From NCBI GenBank assembly GCA_022180725.1, contig BQMO01000001.1, positions 62,001 to 126,000 of the forward strand: a DNA stretch of 64,000 nucleotides, read 5' to 3'. A program made the position numbers and the translations under genes. This document shows, piece by piece, positions 49,740-57,819 of this stretch; position 1 is the first letter of the stretch; each line of letters starts with the position of its first letter. The DNA is from Phycisphaerae bacterium. GTDB lineage: Bacteria; Planctomycetota; Phycisphaerae; Phycisphaerales; UBA1924. The notes beneath the pieces are model-generated. The model was not told where the DNA came from. It made no database searches and saw only the letters and a program-made list of their open reading frames with translations.

Positions 49740-50534
49740 CTAGAACGTGTTATCCCCGTCGAGCAGCCCGCCAAGCCCGCCGAGCACCGAACCTTCCTCG
49801 CGCTTGTGCTTCGAGGCCGCGATGATGCGGTCGGCCATGCGTGAAAGAGGCAGCGTCTGGAGCCAGACGGTGCCCGGCCCACGCAGCACGGCGTAGAAAA
49901 GACCTTCGCCGCCGAAGAGCATGTTCTTGACGCCGGGAACCATCTGGATGTCATACGACACGCCGCGCTCGAAGGCGACGATGCACCCGGTGTCGACCCG
50001 CAGCGTTTCCCCGGCGACCAGGACGCGCTCGACAACCAACCCGCCGGCGTGGAGGAAGGCCAGGCCTCGGCCTTCGGGGGCGGTCAGTTTCTGGAGAATG
50101 AACCCCTCGCCGCCGAAAAGCCCTACGCCGATCTTCTTCGTGAAGGCGATGTCCACGTTGACCCCGCGGGCGGCGCAGAGGAACGAGTCTTTCTGGCACG
50201 TGATCTCCCCGCCGTGCATCGACAGTTCGACCGGCACGATCCGACCGGGATACGGGGCGGCGAAGGCGGCGTCGGCCCGGACGCGGCCCTGGTTGGTGAA
50301 GTACGTGATGAAGAACGAATCGCCGGTAAGAACGCGCTTGCCGGCCTCGAAGAGTTTACCCAGCAGACCGGGGGCGTCCTTCTTCATCGAGAGCGCCGTG
50401 GACATCTCGACGCCGTCCTGAAGGTACATCATCGCCCCGGCCTCGGCGACGACGGCCTCGCCGGGGTCCAGCGTCACCACCACCGCCTGAAGGTCTTCAC
50501 CCAGAATCTCGTAGTCGATTACGTCGGCAGCCAT
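49740..50534 (-). CDS. AIM24-family (TIGR00266) protein
   Basis: A 264-residue soluble protein of the AIM24 family, a beta-helix/barrel fold of unknown biochemistry also found in mitochondria. It shows DYEILGEDLQAVVVTLDPGE, GAMMYLQDGVEMSTAL, GGEGFILQKLTAPEGRGLAF and PGVKNMLFGGEGLFYAVLRG, which are family hallmarks, with a repeated Gly-rich strand turn pattern. The ATG at 50534 is preceded by GGGAGG; the longer frame upstream is not conserved. It is divergent from the FHA-GspE gene with a 103-bp spacer. Confidence 0.9.
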   Translation of the reverse strand: MAADVIDYEILGEDLQAVVVTLDPGEAVVAEAGAMMYLQDGVEMSTALSMKKDAPGLLGKLFEAGKRVLTGDSFFITYFTNQGRVRADAAFAAPYPGRIVPVELSMHGGEITCQKDSFLCAARGVNVDIAFTKKIGVGLFGGEGFILQKLTAPEGRGLAFLHAGGLVVERVLVAGETLRVDTGCIVAFERGVSYDIQMVPGVKNMLFGGEGLFYAVLRGPGTVWLQTLPLSRMADRIIAASKHKREEGSVLGGLGGLLDGDNTF

Positions 50535-50637
50535 GCGGCCTCCCTTCGGAGGTGATTGTTCGGGAGATGCCGCCCGGGTTTCAAGACCGCTCCACGCCGA
50601 TGGAACCTCACCCGCCATCGGGCGGTACACTCGCCGC

Positions 50638-52317
50638 ATGCCCCACCTGCGTCTGACCCCCATCCGAGGCTCGGCGAAGCAGACCCCGCTCGAGGGCGAG
50701 CGGATCGTCATCGGCCGGAACCCGGAATGCACGATCCCCATCATCGACGAGCGGGCCAGCCGCCAGCACTGCGTCCTTCAGCCCGACGGCAAGGGTGCGT
50801 GGGTGGTTCGCGACCTTGGTTCACGGAACGGCACGAAGGTGAACGAGATCAAGGTGACGGAAGCGGTGCTCAAGCCCGGGGACGTGATCAAGGTGGGTGG
50901 ACACGAGTTCCTGGTGGAGAAGGTTCGGACGGCGGAGGGCGCCCCCGGAGACACGGACGCCGAGGGGACGTTTCACGTGGCCGCGGGGCTGGCGGAGTTG
51001 CCCAAGGACATGATGAGCGCGCCGCTGACCGCCAGCCGCGAGGTCGGGTGGATGTTCGAACTGCGCGAGATGCTCGCGGCGCTGCCCCCCAAGGACGCCG
51101 ACCCTGAGTCGGTCGAGATCATCGACGCCAACGGGTACAACACCGACGTGCTGGCGGGGGAGAGCGACGGGCCCAACGCGCTGCGGCTGCTCGTGCAACT
51201 GGCGAGCAAGAGCCGGGCGACGGACATCCATATCGAGCCCAAGGGCGAGAACCACCACATCCGCATGCGCGTCGACGGGGACATGGTGCAGATCGTCGAG
51301 GTGAGCAAGCGGGTGGGTGAACTGGTCTTCGGCGTCGTGAAGGCGGCCTGCCAGATGGTGGTCGCGGCCCGAGACGCCATGCAGGACGGTCACTTCTCGG
51401 TGGTGTTCCCGGATCGGCGCGTGGAGTACCGAATATCGTTCACCCCCACGCTGCACGGGCAGAAACTCGTGCTGCGCGTGCTCGACGCGAAGTGGCAGCC
51501 CACGTCGATGTCGGACCTGGGCATGCTTCCTTACATGTTCGAACGCATTCAGCGGATGTGCCAGCAGGACAGCGGGATGCTGCTCGCGTGCGGGCCGACA
51601 GGTTCGGGCAAGACCACCACCCTCTACAACGCCATCCGCACCATCGATCGCACGACCCGGAACGTGGTCACCATCGAGGACCCCGTCGAGTACCAACTCG
51701 ACAACGTGACGCAGATTCCCGTCGACGACGCCAAGGGCAACACCTTCGGCGGACTACTGCGCGGGGTGCTGCGACAGGATCCGGACGTGATCCTCGTGGG
51801 CGAGATCCGCGATGAAGAAACGGCCCGCACCGCGATGCAGGCCGCCCTCACCGGGCACCTGGTCTTTTCGAGCGTGCACGCGAAGGAATCCGTCGCGGCG
51901 GTTTTCCGTCTGCTCGACCTGCGCGTGGAGCCCTACCTGGTCGCCAACTCGCTCGACCTCATTGTCGCCCAGCGCCTGGTGCGGCTGCTGTGCGACAACT
52001 GCAAGCGCGAAACGCAGGTCATGCCCGGGCAGGCCTCGCGTCTGGGCAAGTGGCTGGGGGGCAAGACGTACATCTACCACGCGGTGGGGTGCGCCAAGTG
52101 CCTGCGCACCGGCTATCGAGGCCGACGCGCGCTCTACGAGATGCTCGACTTCAACGATGAACTCCGCGACATCGTGCTGCACAACCCCAGCATCCAGGGC
52201 ATGAAGAAAATCATCGAGCAGGGGCACTTCACGACGCTCGCGCAGTTCGGGTGGCGCATGGCGGCGGAAGGATTGACGAGTTTGGACGAGGTCGATCGCG
52301 TGGCGGGGCTGGGGTAA
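50638..52317 (+). CDS. FHA domain fused to a GspE/PilB-type secretion ATPase
   Basis: A 559-residue protein. Residues about 10-100 form an FHA domain (IVIGRNPECTIPIIDERASR, DLGSRNGTKVNEIK), a phosphothreonine-binding module. After a linker comes the ATPase of type II secretion or type IV pili: ATDIHIEPKGENHHIRMRVD, Walker A CGPTGSGKTTTLYNA, Asp box ITIEDPVEYQL, Walker B DPDVILVGEIRDEETA and VFSSVHAKES (His box). CDNCKRET and CAKCLRTGYRGR supply the CxxC zinc-binding pairs near the C-terminus. The start is ATG 50638. An FHA at the N-terminus, in place of the usual GspE N1 domain, suggests recruitment by a phosphorylated partner, perhaps a kinase. No GspF/GspD genes adjoin. Confidence 0.92.
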   Translation: MPHLRLTPIRGSAKQTPLEGERIVIGRNPECTIPIIDERASRQHCVLQPDGKGAWVVRDLGSRNGTKVNEIKVTEAVLKPGDVIKVGGHEFLVEKVRTAEGAPGDTDAEGTFHVAAGLAELPKDMMSAPLTASREVGWMFELREMLAALPPKDADPESVEIIDANGYNTDVLAGESDGPNALRLLVQLASKSRATDIHIEPKGENHHIRMRVDGDMVQIVEVSKRVGELVFGVVKAACQMVVAARDAMQDGHFSVVFPDRRVEYRISFTPTLHGQKLVLRVLDAKWQPTSMSDLGMLPYMFERIQRMCQQDSGMLLACGPTGSGKTTTLYNAIRTIDRTTRNVVTIEDPVEYQLDNVTQIPVDDAKGNTFGGLLRGVLRQDPDVILVGEIRDEETARTAMQAALTGHLVFSSVHAKESVAAVFRLLDLRVEPYLVANSLDLIVAQRLVRLLCDNCKRETQVMPGQASRLGKWLGGKTYIYHAVGCAKCLRTGYRGRRALYEMLDFNDELRDIVLHNPSIQGMKKIIEQGHFTTLAQFGWRMAAEGLTSLDEVDRVAGLG

Positions 52318-52322
52318 GAACA

Positions 52323-52347
52323 CCGCTGGCTCACGCACGCGGTTCGT
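52323..52347 (+). repeat. Dispersed intergenic repeat, copy 4 (diverged)
   Basis: CCGCTGGCTCACGCACGCGG followed by TTCGT: three differences from copy 1. It lies in the 50-nt gap after the FHA-GspE gene. Confidence 0.7.
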
Positions 52348-52360
52348 GGCAGGACTGAAG

Positions 52361-52385
52361 CTGCTCGCTAACGCGCGCGACTCAT
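52361..52385 (+). repeat. Dispersed intergenic repeat, copy 5 (diverged, entering a gene)
   Basis: CTGCTCGCTAACGCGCGCGA followed by CTCAT: several differences from copy 1. It follows copy 4 by 13 nt in the same orientation, and its right part encodes the last residues and the TAA (52368-52370) of the trpG/pabA gene on the minus strand. Confidence 0.55.
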
Positions 52386-53030
52386 TGCAAGAAAGTTGGC
52401 GAGAAGTTTCGGCCCTTCGAGGGTCAGAAAACTCTCCGGGTGAAACTGCACGCCTTCGAGAGGGGATCGGGCGGGGTCGGCCCAGACGCGACGAAGGCCC
52501 ATCACCACGCGGCGGGTGCCGCCGGCGGGGTCCGGTTCTTCCGTCCATGCCGAAACCTCCCACCCATCCTTGCCCGGTTCGCGCGGCGGGATGGACGTCG
52601 GGCGGACCACCAGCGAGTGATACCGCGTCGCGTCGAAGGGATTAGACAGCCCGGTAAAGACCCCGCGGCCATCGTGCTGAATCGGGCTGGTCTTGCCGTG
52701 CACGGGAATGACATGTCGCTCGACGACCATGCCGTTCATGTCGGCCATGGTCTGGTGCCCCAGACATACGCCGAGGATGGGGACGCGCCCCGCGAAGCGT
52801 TCGATGATCGACGCCGAACACCCGGCCTCCTTGGGCGTGCAGGGGCCCGGGGAGATGATGATGCGAGTAGGGCCGCGGCCGGTGTTCAGTCGCTCGGCCG
52901 CGTCGGGGTCGATGGCGTCGTTGCGGACCACAAGCAAGTCCTCGTCCACGCGCAGGGTGGGGTCGATCTCGCCGAGGCGCTGGACGAGGTTCCACGTGAA
53001 CGAATCGTAGTTGTCGATGAGCAGGATCAT
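52368..53030 (-). CDS. pabA/trpG: Glutamine amidotransferase of anthranilate/aminodeoxychorismate synthase
   Basis: A 220-residue class-I glutamine amidotransferase that supplies ammonia to a TrpE or PabB partner in tryptophan or folate synthesis. MILLIDNYDSFTWNLVQ is the hallmark start; GPCTPKEAG, the nucleophile elbow GVCLGHQTMAD (Cys), the RYHSLVV block and FHPESFLT (His and Glu of the triad) are complete. PabA and TrpG are alike, and one protein often serves both; no trpE or pabB is seen in the window. It follows the topoisomerase VI A gene after 6 nt on the same strand, an unusual pairing. The C-terminus (SRAR) lies within a diverged copy of the dispersed repeat. Confidence 0.93.
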   Translation of the reverse strand: MILLIDNYDSFTWNLVQRLGEIDPTLRVDEDLLVVRNDAIDPDAAERLNTGRGPTRIIISPGPCTPKEAGCSASIIERFAGRVPILGVCLGHQTMADMNGMVVERHVIPVHGKTSPIQHDGRGVFTGLSNPFDATRYHSLVVRPTSIPPREPGKDGWEVSAWTEEPDPAGGTRRVVMGLRRVWADPARSPLEGVQFHPESFLTLEGPKLLANFLAMSRAR

Positions 53031-53036
53031 CGTCGA

Positions 53037-54161
53037 CTAATCCAGCCAGGCCTTGGCCTTCAGACGCTGGGGCACATACTCCTCCGTGACGAACGATACA
53101 CCCTTGGCGATCATGGCTTCGACTTCCATCTTGAAACCGTTGTCGAGCAGGGCCGCGATCTCCTTCTGCCAGGCCTTATGCTCCGCGAACCACGGGTACG
53201 CCGCGATTTCTTTCGCCCGCTTGATGTCGTTCTCGGAGAGGGTGATCTTGACGGCGTCGGGGAGTTTGCAGTCCTTGAAGTCCGCCGCCCGGATGCCGAG
53301 GAACTTGGCCTCGGGGATGGCCAGGCGCGACGACTCGAACGCCAGCGAGATGGAGCCTTGCTTGATGACGCTGTAGATGTAGTGCCCCCAGGGGTCGCAG
53401 TCGAGCAGGCAGATGATCGGGAGTTTCAGTTCCTGGTTGAACCGCTGGAGCAAACGACGCACGCCGCGCGGCGGCTGGCCAGCGCCATGGGTCAGGATGC
53501 AGTTGTGCTCCTCCCAGAAACGGTCCTCGTTGAAGCGGTTCCAGACGGTGCCCTTCTCGACATGCAGCACGAACTTGGCCTCGCACTTGCCGAACTGGAT
53601 GACGTCGGCCTCGACGATCGAGGGGATGCCCCACCCGCCGGATCCCTGCTTGCGGGCGTTGATCTCGTCGCCCTTGTCGATGATCGTGATGTTCCCGACC
53701 AGCGTGCCGCGGTTCTCCGCGAAGATGTGCAGTTCCTCGCGCAGCGCCCCGAGCGTCACTTCGAGGTCCTCGAGGATCGGGTCGCTTTCCTCCTGACCGT
53801 CGAAGGTGTTCTCCTTCGTCCCCGCCACCGTGTGCTTGGCCTTGTAGAACACCCCGCGGAGGCTGCTGGTTTTGCCGATCTCGATGAGGTCCTTGATGGT
53901 GCTCGCGTGCAGCATCGTCTGCATGAACTGTTTGGCCTGGTTGAGGTTGAAGAGTTCCCGATCCGCCGTGGCGTCGCCCATGCGGAGGATGCCCCGCTTC
54001 TTGTCCCAGGTGGTGTTGCCCTTCGTGCGCAGCGGGATCTCGACCTTGGGCTCACGCCCGGCAAGGGCGGACTTGGCCACGGCGTCGGCGAGGCCGGTCA
54101 GTTTGCCGAGAGTTGCCTTGTCGCGTTCGCGGAGTTTCGGGAGTGGGGACTTCTTCGCCAT
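53037..54161 (-). CDS. top6A: DNA topoisomerase VI subunit A (Spo11-like)
   Basis: The 374-residue catalytic subunit of a type IIB topoisomerase, which relaxes and decatenates DNA by double-strand cleavage. The winged-helix (CAP-like) domain contains LRGVFYKAKH, where Tyr106 is the likely active tyrosine (usual motif RxxYY). The Toprim domain has Glu202 (FVLHVEKGTVWNRF) and the DCDPWG acidic motif (Asp254, Asp256). KNLR-type and SKAIA-type regions typical of archaeal subunits are represented by ENRGTLVGNITI. The ATG at 54161 (MAKKSPLPKL) is used; the 25-residue upstream extension is Pro/His-rich. The B subunit is at 55060-57306 with one gene between. Confidence 0.93.
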   Translation of the reverse strand: MAKKSPLPKLRERDKATLGKLTGLADAVAKSALAGREPKVEIPLRTKGNTTWDKKRGILRMGDATADRELFNLNQAKQFMQTMLHASTIKDLIEIGKTSSLRGVFYKAKHTVAGTKENTFDGQEESDPILEDLEVTLGALREELHIFAENRGTLVGNITIIDKGDEINARKQGSGGWGIPSIVEADVIQFGKCEAKFVLHVEKGTVWNRFNEDRFWEEHNCILTHGAGQPPRGVRRLLQRFNQELKLPIICLLDCDPWGHYIYSVIKQGSISLAFESSRLAIPEAKFLGIRAADFKDCKLPDAVKITLSENDIKRAKEIAAYPWFAEHKAWQKEIAALLDNGFKMEVEAMIAKGVSFVTEEYVPQRLKAKAWLD

Positions 54162-54234
54162 GCGTGGCCTCCGTGCCGGGTGTGGCGGATGGTAGTGGAC
54201 CGGGGGGCGTGGCGACGTGTGGTACGATGTCGGC

Positions 54235-55053
54235 ATGAAATGCTCGATGCTCGCCGCCGTCGTGCTCTTGGCCGCTCGGGCCGCGGCTCAGGACGCCTCC
54301 CCTTCCGATACCCCGCTGAAGGGGCCCCAGATCCCGCGTGAAGTGGCCGTGACGCTGGTCGAGCGCGATGCGCGGGGAAACTTCCGCCGCGTGGAGGGTC
54401 GGCCCGAAGAGGCGGCGGCGGCGAAAGTGCTCGTCGAAGACGCGGAGCGGGAACGGGTGCGCGAGGTCGGCACGGCCCGGGCAACGGCGATCGGCGTGTT
54501 CCTCATCGAGCACGCGGACCGGGTGCGCGAAGTCGCGGATGCAACGCTGGCGGGCGAGCGTGATCGCGCGTCGGACATGGTCCGCGAGTTGTGGCGCGAG
54601 TTCGAACCGGGGGAGCCGGAGATGCCCTTGGTGGCGCCGCTCGCCTCGGTAATGACCGAGGCACAACAGGCCGAGATTCGGCGATTGGTTGAAGAGTATT
54701 GGGCCGCGTGGATCGATTGGGAACTGCGCAACGCGCGGGACAAGTCCGACGCAGCCCGGCAACGCACGCGGGCGAGGCTGGCGTTCACGCTCTTCCAGGA
54801 GGAAGTTCGGCAAGCCTACGAGCGGGTCATCAAGCCCTACGCGGATCGGATCGAAGCGCTCTACGCCGCGCTCGACCCCACCCCCGAGCAACGCGACGCC
54901 ATCAAGGCGGTCGTCATCGCGTTTGTACGTGAATCCAAGACCCGACCCACGCGCGAGCAGCGGCACGAGGTGCTCACGGCGATCTACCGCGTCCTGGACG
55001 ATGAGCGACGGGTGAAGTTCTTCGATCTGGTGGCGCGGCAGGCGTCGGAGTAG
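54235..55053 (+). CDS. Secreted helical protein of unknown function
   Basis: A 272-residue protein with a signal peptide (MKCSMLAAVVLLAARAAAQ) and a long, highly charged helical body rich in Glu, Arg and Ala (for example ADRVREVADATLAGERDRAS). It has no Cys besides the signal region and no recognised motif. It probably forms helical bundles or a coiled coil. It lies on the plus strand between the two topoisomerase VI genes, divergent from subunit A (73-bp spacer) and convergent with subunit B (6 nt between stops). I recognise no family; a link to the topoisomerase is not implied. Confidence 0.75.
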   Translation: MKCSMLAAVVLLAARAAAQDASPSDTPLKGPQIPREVAVTLVERDARGNFRRVEGRPEEAAAAKVLVEDAERERVREVGTARATAIGVFLIEHADRVREVADATLAGERDRASDMVRELWREFEPGEPEMPLVAPLASVMTEAQQAEIRRLVEEYWAAWIDWELRNARDKSDAARQRTRARLAFTLFQEEVRQAYERVIKPYADRIEALYAALDPTPEQRDAIKAVVIAFVRESKTRPTREQRHEVLTAIYRVLDDERRVKFFDLVARQASE

Positions 55054-55059
55054 CGGTGG

Positions 55060-57306
55060 TCAGAACAGGCTCGGCCCGTCGTCCACCGGCACGTACTTCC
55101 CGTTCACCAGCCGCATGCGCGGCTTGGGCTTCTTCGCCGGTTCCGCGGGCTTGGCGGGTGTCGGCGACGCCTCGACGGCGCGGGCGGGCGCGGGCTTGGC
55201 CGCAGACTTGGCTTCAGGCTTCGTCGCGGGCTTGGGGGCCTCTTTCGCCCGAACTGATTTCGCCGGAGCGCGGAGCAGGGCCGGTTCGTCGTGCTCGGTC
55301 TTCGCGAGCGCCGCGACCTTGAGCGCGGCGGCCTCCTTCTTCGAGAGCGCAAACGGGTCAGGCTTGCCGGGCGTGGGGGCCGGCGCGGGAGATGCGCCCG
55401 CGGCATCGACGATCAGGACTCCTTCCTGGTCCGCCGGGTCTTCGTCCTTCATGGCCTTGCCGTGTTCGTCGAGTTCGAGGTCCGCGATGGCCGTGCGGCG
55501 CTTCGCCTGCGCCAACAGCGCCTCGTACAACTTCTTCGCGTCGGTGCCGTTGAGTGCCTCGACGGCCTGGGCGATCTCGCCGATGTACCGCTCGAAGATA
55601 TCGCGGCGTTCGCCCTCACGCTTCATCTTCGCGCGCTTGCGGAGGTACGCCCCGAGTTTCCGCCCGCACTCCATCAGCGCGAGTTTCATCTCCTTGCGGA
55701 TTTCGTCGTAGTCCGCGATGGCCTCCTTGCTCTCGCTGGTAAACGGCACCCACACGCTGGCCATGTGAATCATGACGACGAGCGGGCCCACGGGCACGCT
55801 CCCGCGAGGCTGCTGGAGGTCGTAGTTCCGCCAGTTCGTCTCGGCCACGGCCTTGAAACTCGAGCACGCGGACTGCTGGAAGAGCAGCGGGACACGGTTG
55901 GCGAACCGGATCACCCGGGCCGGCTCGTCGGCGGGGAGTTCGCCGCCGAAGGCGATGGCGGCCTCGATAAGAAAGGGCCGCCCGCGGTAGACCTCGGCGC
56001 TGCGCGAACTCGCCGCGTAGAACTCGGCCCGCACGCCCTTGAACATGCCCTTGAGCATCTGCTGCACGCCGATGGGCGCGAGGCAGTCTGTCGGCGGGGG
56101 GCCGAGCTTGGCCTCCTGAAAGACCTTGTACAACGCCTCGGCCTGGGGCGGCTCGATGTCGGCCACCTTGGTCCGGCTCGTCACGCCGATCTTCTCGCAG
56201 AAATCCCCCGCCGTCCCCGCCGACACGCGGCAGAAACGGTCCTGCAGGAAGTGATACAACGACCCGCCCTTCTCGGATTGCTCAAAGTCCTTGAGCATTT
56301 GAAGAAGCGTCCCCAGTTCCACCCCGCGCGGGTGCGGTTGGATTTCCTTCGTCTCGGGGGGCAACTCCGTCACCCCGCGCGGGAAGACGACCATGGCGCC
56401 CAGGTCTTCCGTGGTCGCGGGGGTTGCGGGTTCCATGCCCGGCGATGCAGGCCCGGATTCCGGCCCTTTCGCCTTCCGCAACAGCGGCACGTCCTCTTCC
56501 TCGTCGGTCGTCCGCGTCGGGCGCACAAACGTGAACTTCGCGTGCGGGTTCGCGATGGCGGTGAGTTCGAGGAACTCATCGACGCTGCCCCGTCCCTTCT
56601 GGTACTTGCCCTCGAGTTCGATGGTGACGCTCGTGCCGGTGGGGTACGCGGCGGGATCGAGCACATCGACCCCGCGGGCCTGCGGGAGGTCGCGAAGCCG
56701 CTGGAGCGGGAAGTCGTCCGTCTCCTCGTCGACGGTCACCTCGGCCCGGTTGGTCTTGGTGTTCATCGCGAGTTCGATGTGGTGGGCTTTTTTCCCCGCC
56801 TTGGGACGGGTCTGGATCATCATGGGCTTGCCCGTGGTGATCAGCCCGTACATGCCCGCGGCGGAGATGCCGATGCCCTGCTGTCCGCGGCTCATCTTGA
56901 GGCGATGAAACTTCGAGCCGTAGAGGAGTCGCCCGAAGATGTGCTCCACCTGCGCCCGCATGATGCCCGGGCCGTTGTCCACCACCGTGATGCGGTACCT
57001 CGAACTCTTCGCGCTGGCGGGGCGGTCGGGCTGCAAGTCCTCGATCACGACCGTGATGTCCGGGAGAATGCCCGCCTCTTCGCAGGCGTCCAACGAGTTG
57101 TCCACCGCTTCCTTCACCGTCGTCAGCAGGGCCTTGCGCGGGTTGTCGAACCCGAGCAGGTGGCGGTTCTTGGCGAAAAACTCGGACACGGAAATATCGC
57201 GCTGCCGAGCGCCCATGGTCTCGGCGGTCGCGCGTGGGGCGGGCTTCTTGCTCATCGGGGTGCAGGGGGTGGCGTCCGGGGCGTCCGGCAGCGTGGCGGT
57301 GCTCAT
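55060..57306 (-). CDS. top6B: DNA topoisomerase VI subunit B
   Basis: The 748-residue ATPase subunit that dimerises and drives strand passage. The GHKL domain has N box EAVDNSLDACEEAG, G1 VVDNGPGIM and G2 SRGQQGIGISAAGMYG. An H2TH domain and the transducer follow, with WVPFTSESKEAIADY carrying the conserved ATP-contacting Lys. After about residue 650 there is an Ala/Pro/Lys-rich tail that ends in a structured-looking motif RMRLVNGKYVPVDDGPSLF. Archaeal B subunits are about 530-620 residues. The ATG at 57306 has GGAAGGG upstream; a long extension further upstream is rejected. Confidence 0.94.
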   Translation of the reverse strand: MSTATLPDAPDATPCTPMSKKPAPRATAETMGARQRDISVSEFFAKNRHLLGFDNPRKALLTTVKEAVDNSLDACEEAGILPDITVVIEDLQPDRPASAKSSRYRITVVDNGPGIMRAQVEHIFGRLLYGSKFHRLKMSRGQQGIGISAAGMYGLITTGKPMMIQTRPKAGKKAHHIELAMNTKTNRAEVTVDEETDDFPLQRLRDLPQARGVDVLDPAAYPTGTSVTIELEGKYQKGRGSVDEFLELTAIANPHAKFTFVRPTRTTDEEEDVPLLRKAKGPESGPASPGMEPATPATTEDLGAMVVFPRGVTELPPETKEIQPHPRGVELGTLLQMLKDFEQSEKGGSLYHFLQDRFCRVSAGTAGDFCEKIGVTSRTKVADIEPPQAEALYKVFQEAKLGPPPTDCLAPIGVQQMLKGMFKGVRAEFYAASSRSAEVYRGRPFLIEAAIAFGGELPADEPARVIRFANRVPLLFQQSACSSFKAVAETNWRNYDLQQPRGSVPVGPLVVMIHMASVWVPFTSESKEAIADYDEIRKEMKLALMECGRKLGAYLRKRAKMKREGERRDIFERYIGEIAQAVEALNGTDAKKLYEALLAQAKRRTAIADLELDEHGKAMKDEDPADQEGVLIVDAAGASPAPAPTPGKPDPFALSKKEAAALKVAALAKTEHDEPALLRAPAKSVRAKEAPKPATKPEAKSAAKPAPARAVEASPTPAKPAEPAKKPKPRMRLVNGKYVPVDDGPSLF

Positions 57307-57445
57307 GGTCGGCCCTTCCGTGGGCGGTGAAACGGAGCGCCCCCATCCACACGGGGCGACCGGCAAGCATATCGCCCCTCGGCCCGCCACCGCCGCACTT
57401 TCCGTGCCGAGGGTGTATGCTGCACGCTCCAAGCACGGGAGGCCC

Positions 57446-57769
57446 ATGTCCGATTCCCGCAGCAAGCCCGGCGCGACGCTCGGCGCGTGCCTCGCGAGCC
57501 TGATCCTCGCCGGGGCACTCGGCACGGGGGCGTACTTCCTCATCGTGGCCGCCGTGGATACCACGGATGTCCTCACAAACGGCGGGAAGCGTCCAACCGG
57601 GTCGCTGTCGCTCGGGTTTCTCTGGTTGCTGGCGGTGGTGGTCGGGCTGGGGGCGCTGGTGTTCCTGGGCGTTGCCGTGGCGACGGCGTGGCGAGGGCTG
57701 CATCCCAAGCCCGAGCCGCAGGAAACCGAGGAAGATTGGAAGCGGTTTCCGGCGCCGAAAGATGGATGA
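57446..57769 (+). CDS. Small two-helix membrane protein
   Basis: A 107-residue protein with two membrane helices (about 12-34 LGACLASLILAGALGTGAYF, 57-80 LGFLWLLAVVVGLGALVFLG) and a short charged C-terminus (EPQETEEDWKRFPAPKDG). The ATG has GGGAGG 3 nt upstream. I recognise no family. It is divergent from topoisomerase VI subunit B with a 139-bp spacer. Confidence 0.7.
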   Translation: MSDSRSKPGATLGACLASLILAGALGTGAYFLIVAAVDTTDVLTNGGKRPTGSLSLGFLWLLAVVVGLGALVFLGVAVATAWRGLHPKPEPQETEEDWKRFPAPKDG

Positions 57770-57775
57770 GTTGGT

Positions 57776-57800
57776 CCGCTCGCTCACGCTCGCGGCTCGT
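57776..57800 (+). repeat. Dispersed intergenic repeat, copy 6 (exact)
   Basis: Identical to copy 1 over 25 nt. It lies in the 50-nt gap between the convergent small membrane-protein and DUF2802-like genes. Confidence 0.85.
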
Positions 57801-57819
57801 GAAGATGCGCGCGGATGGC

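Noticed and set aside
55291-57330. Long open frame antisense to topoisomerase VI B
   Set aside because: Arg/Gly/His/Leu shadow composition; subunit B is certain on the other strand.
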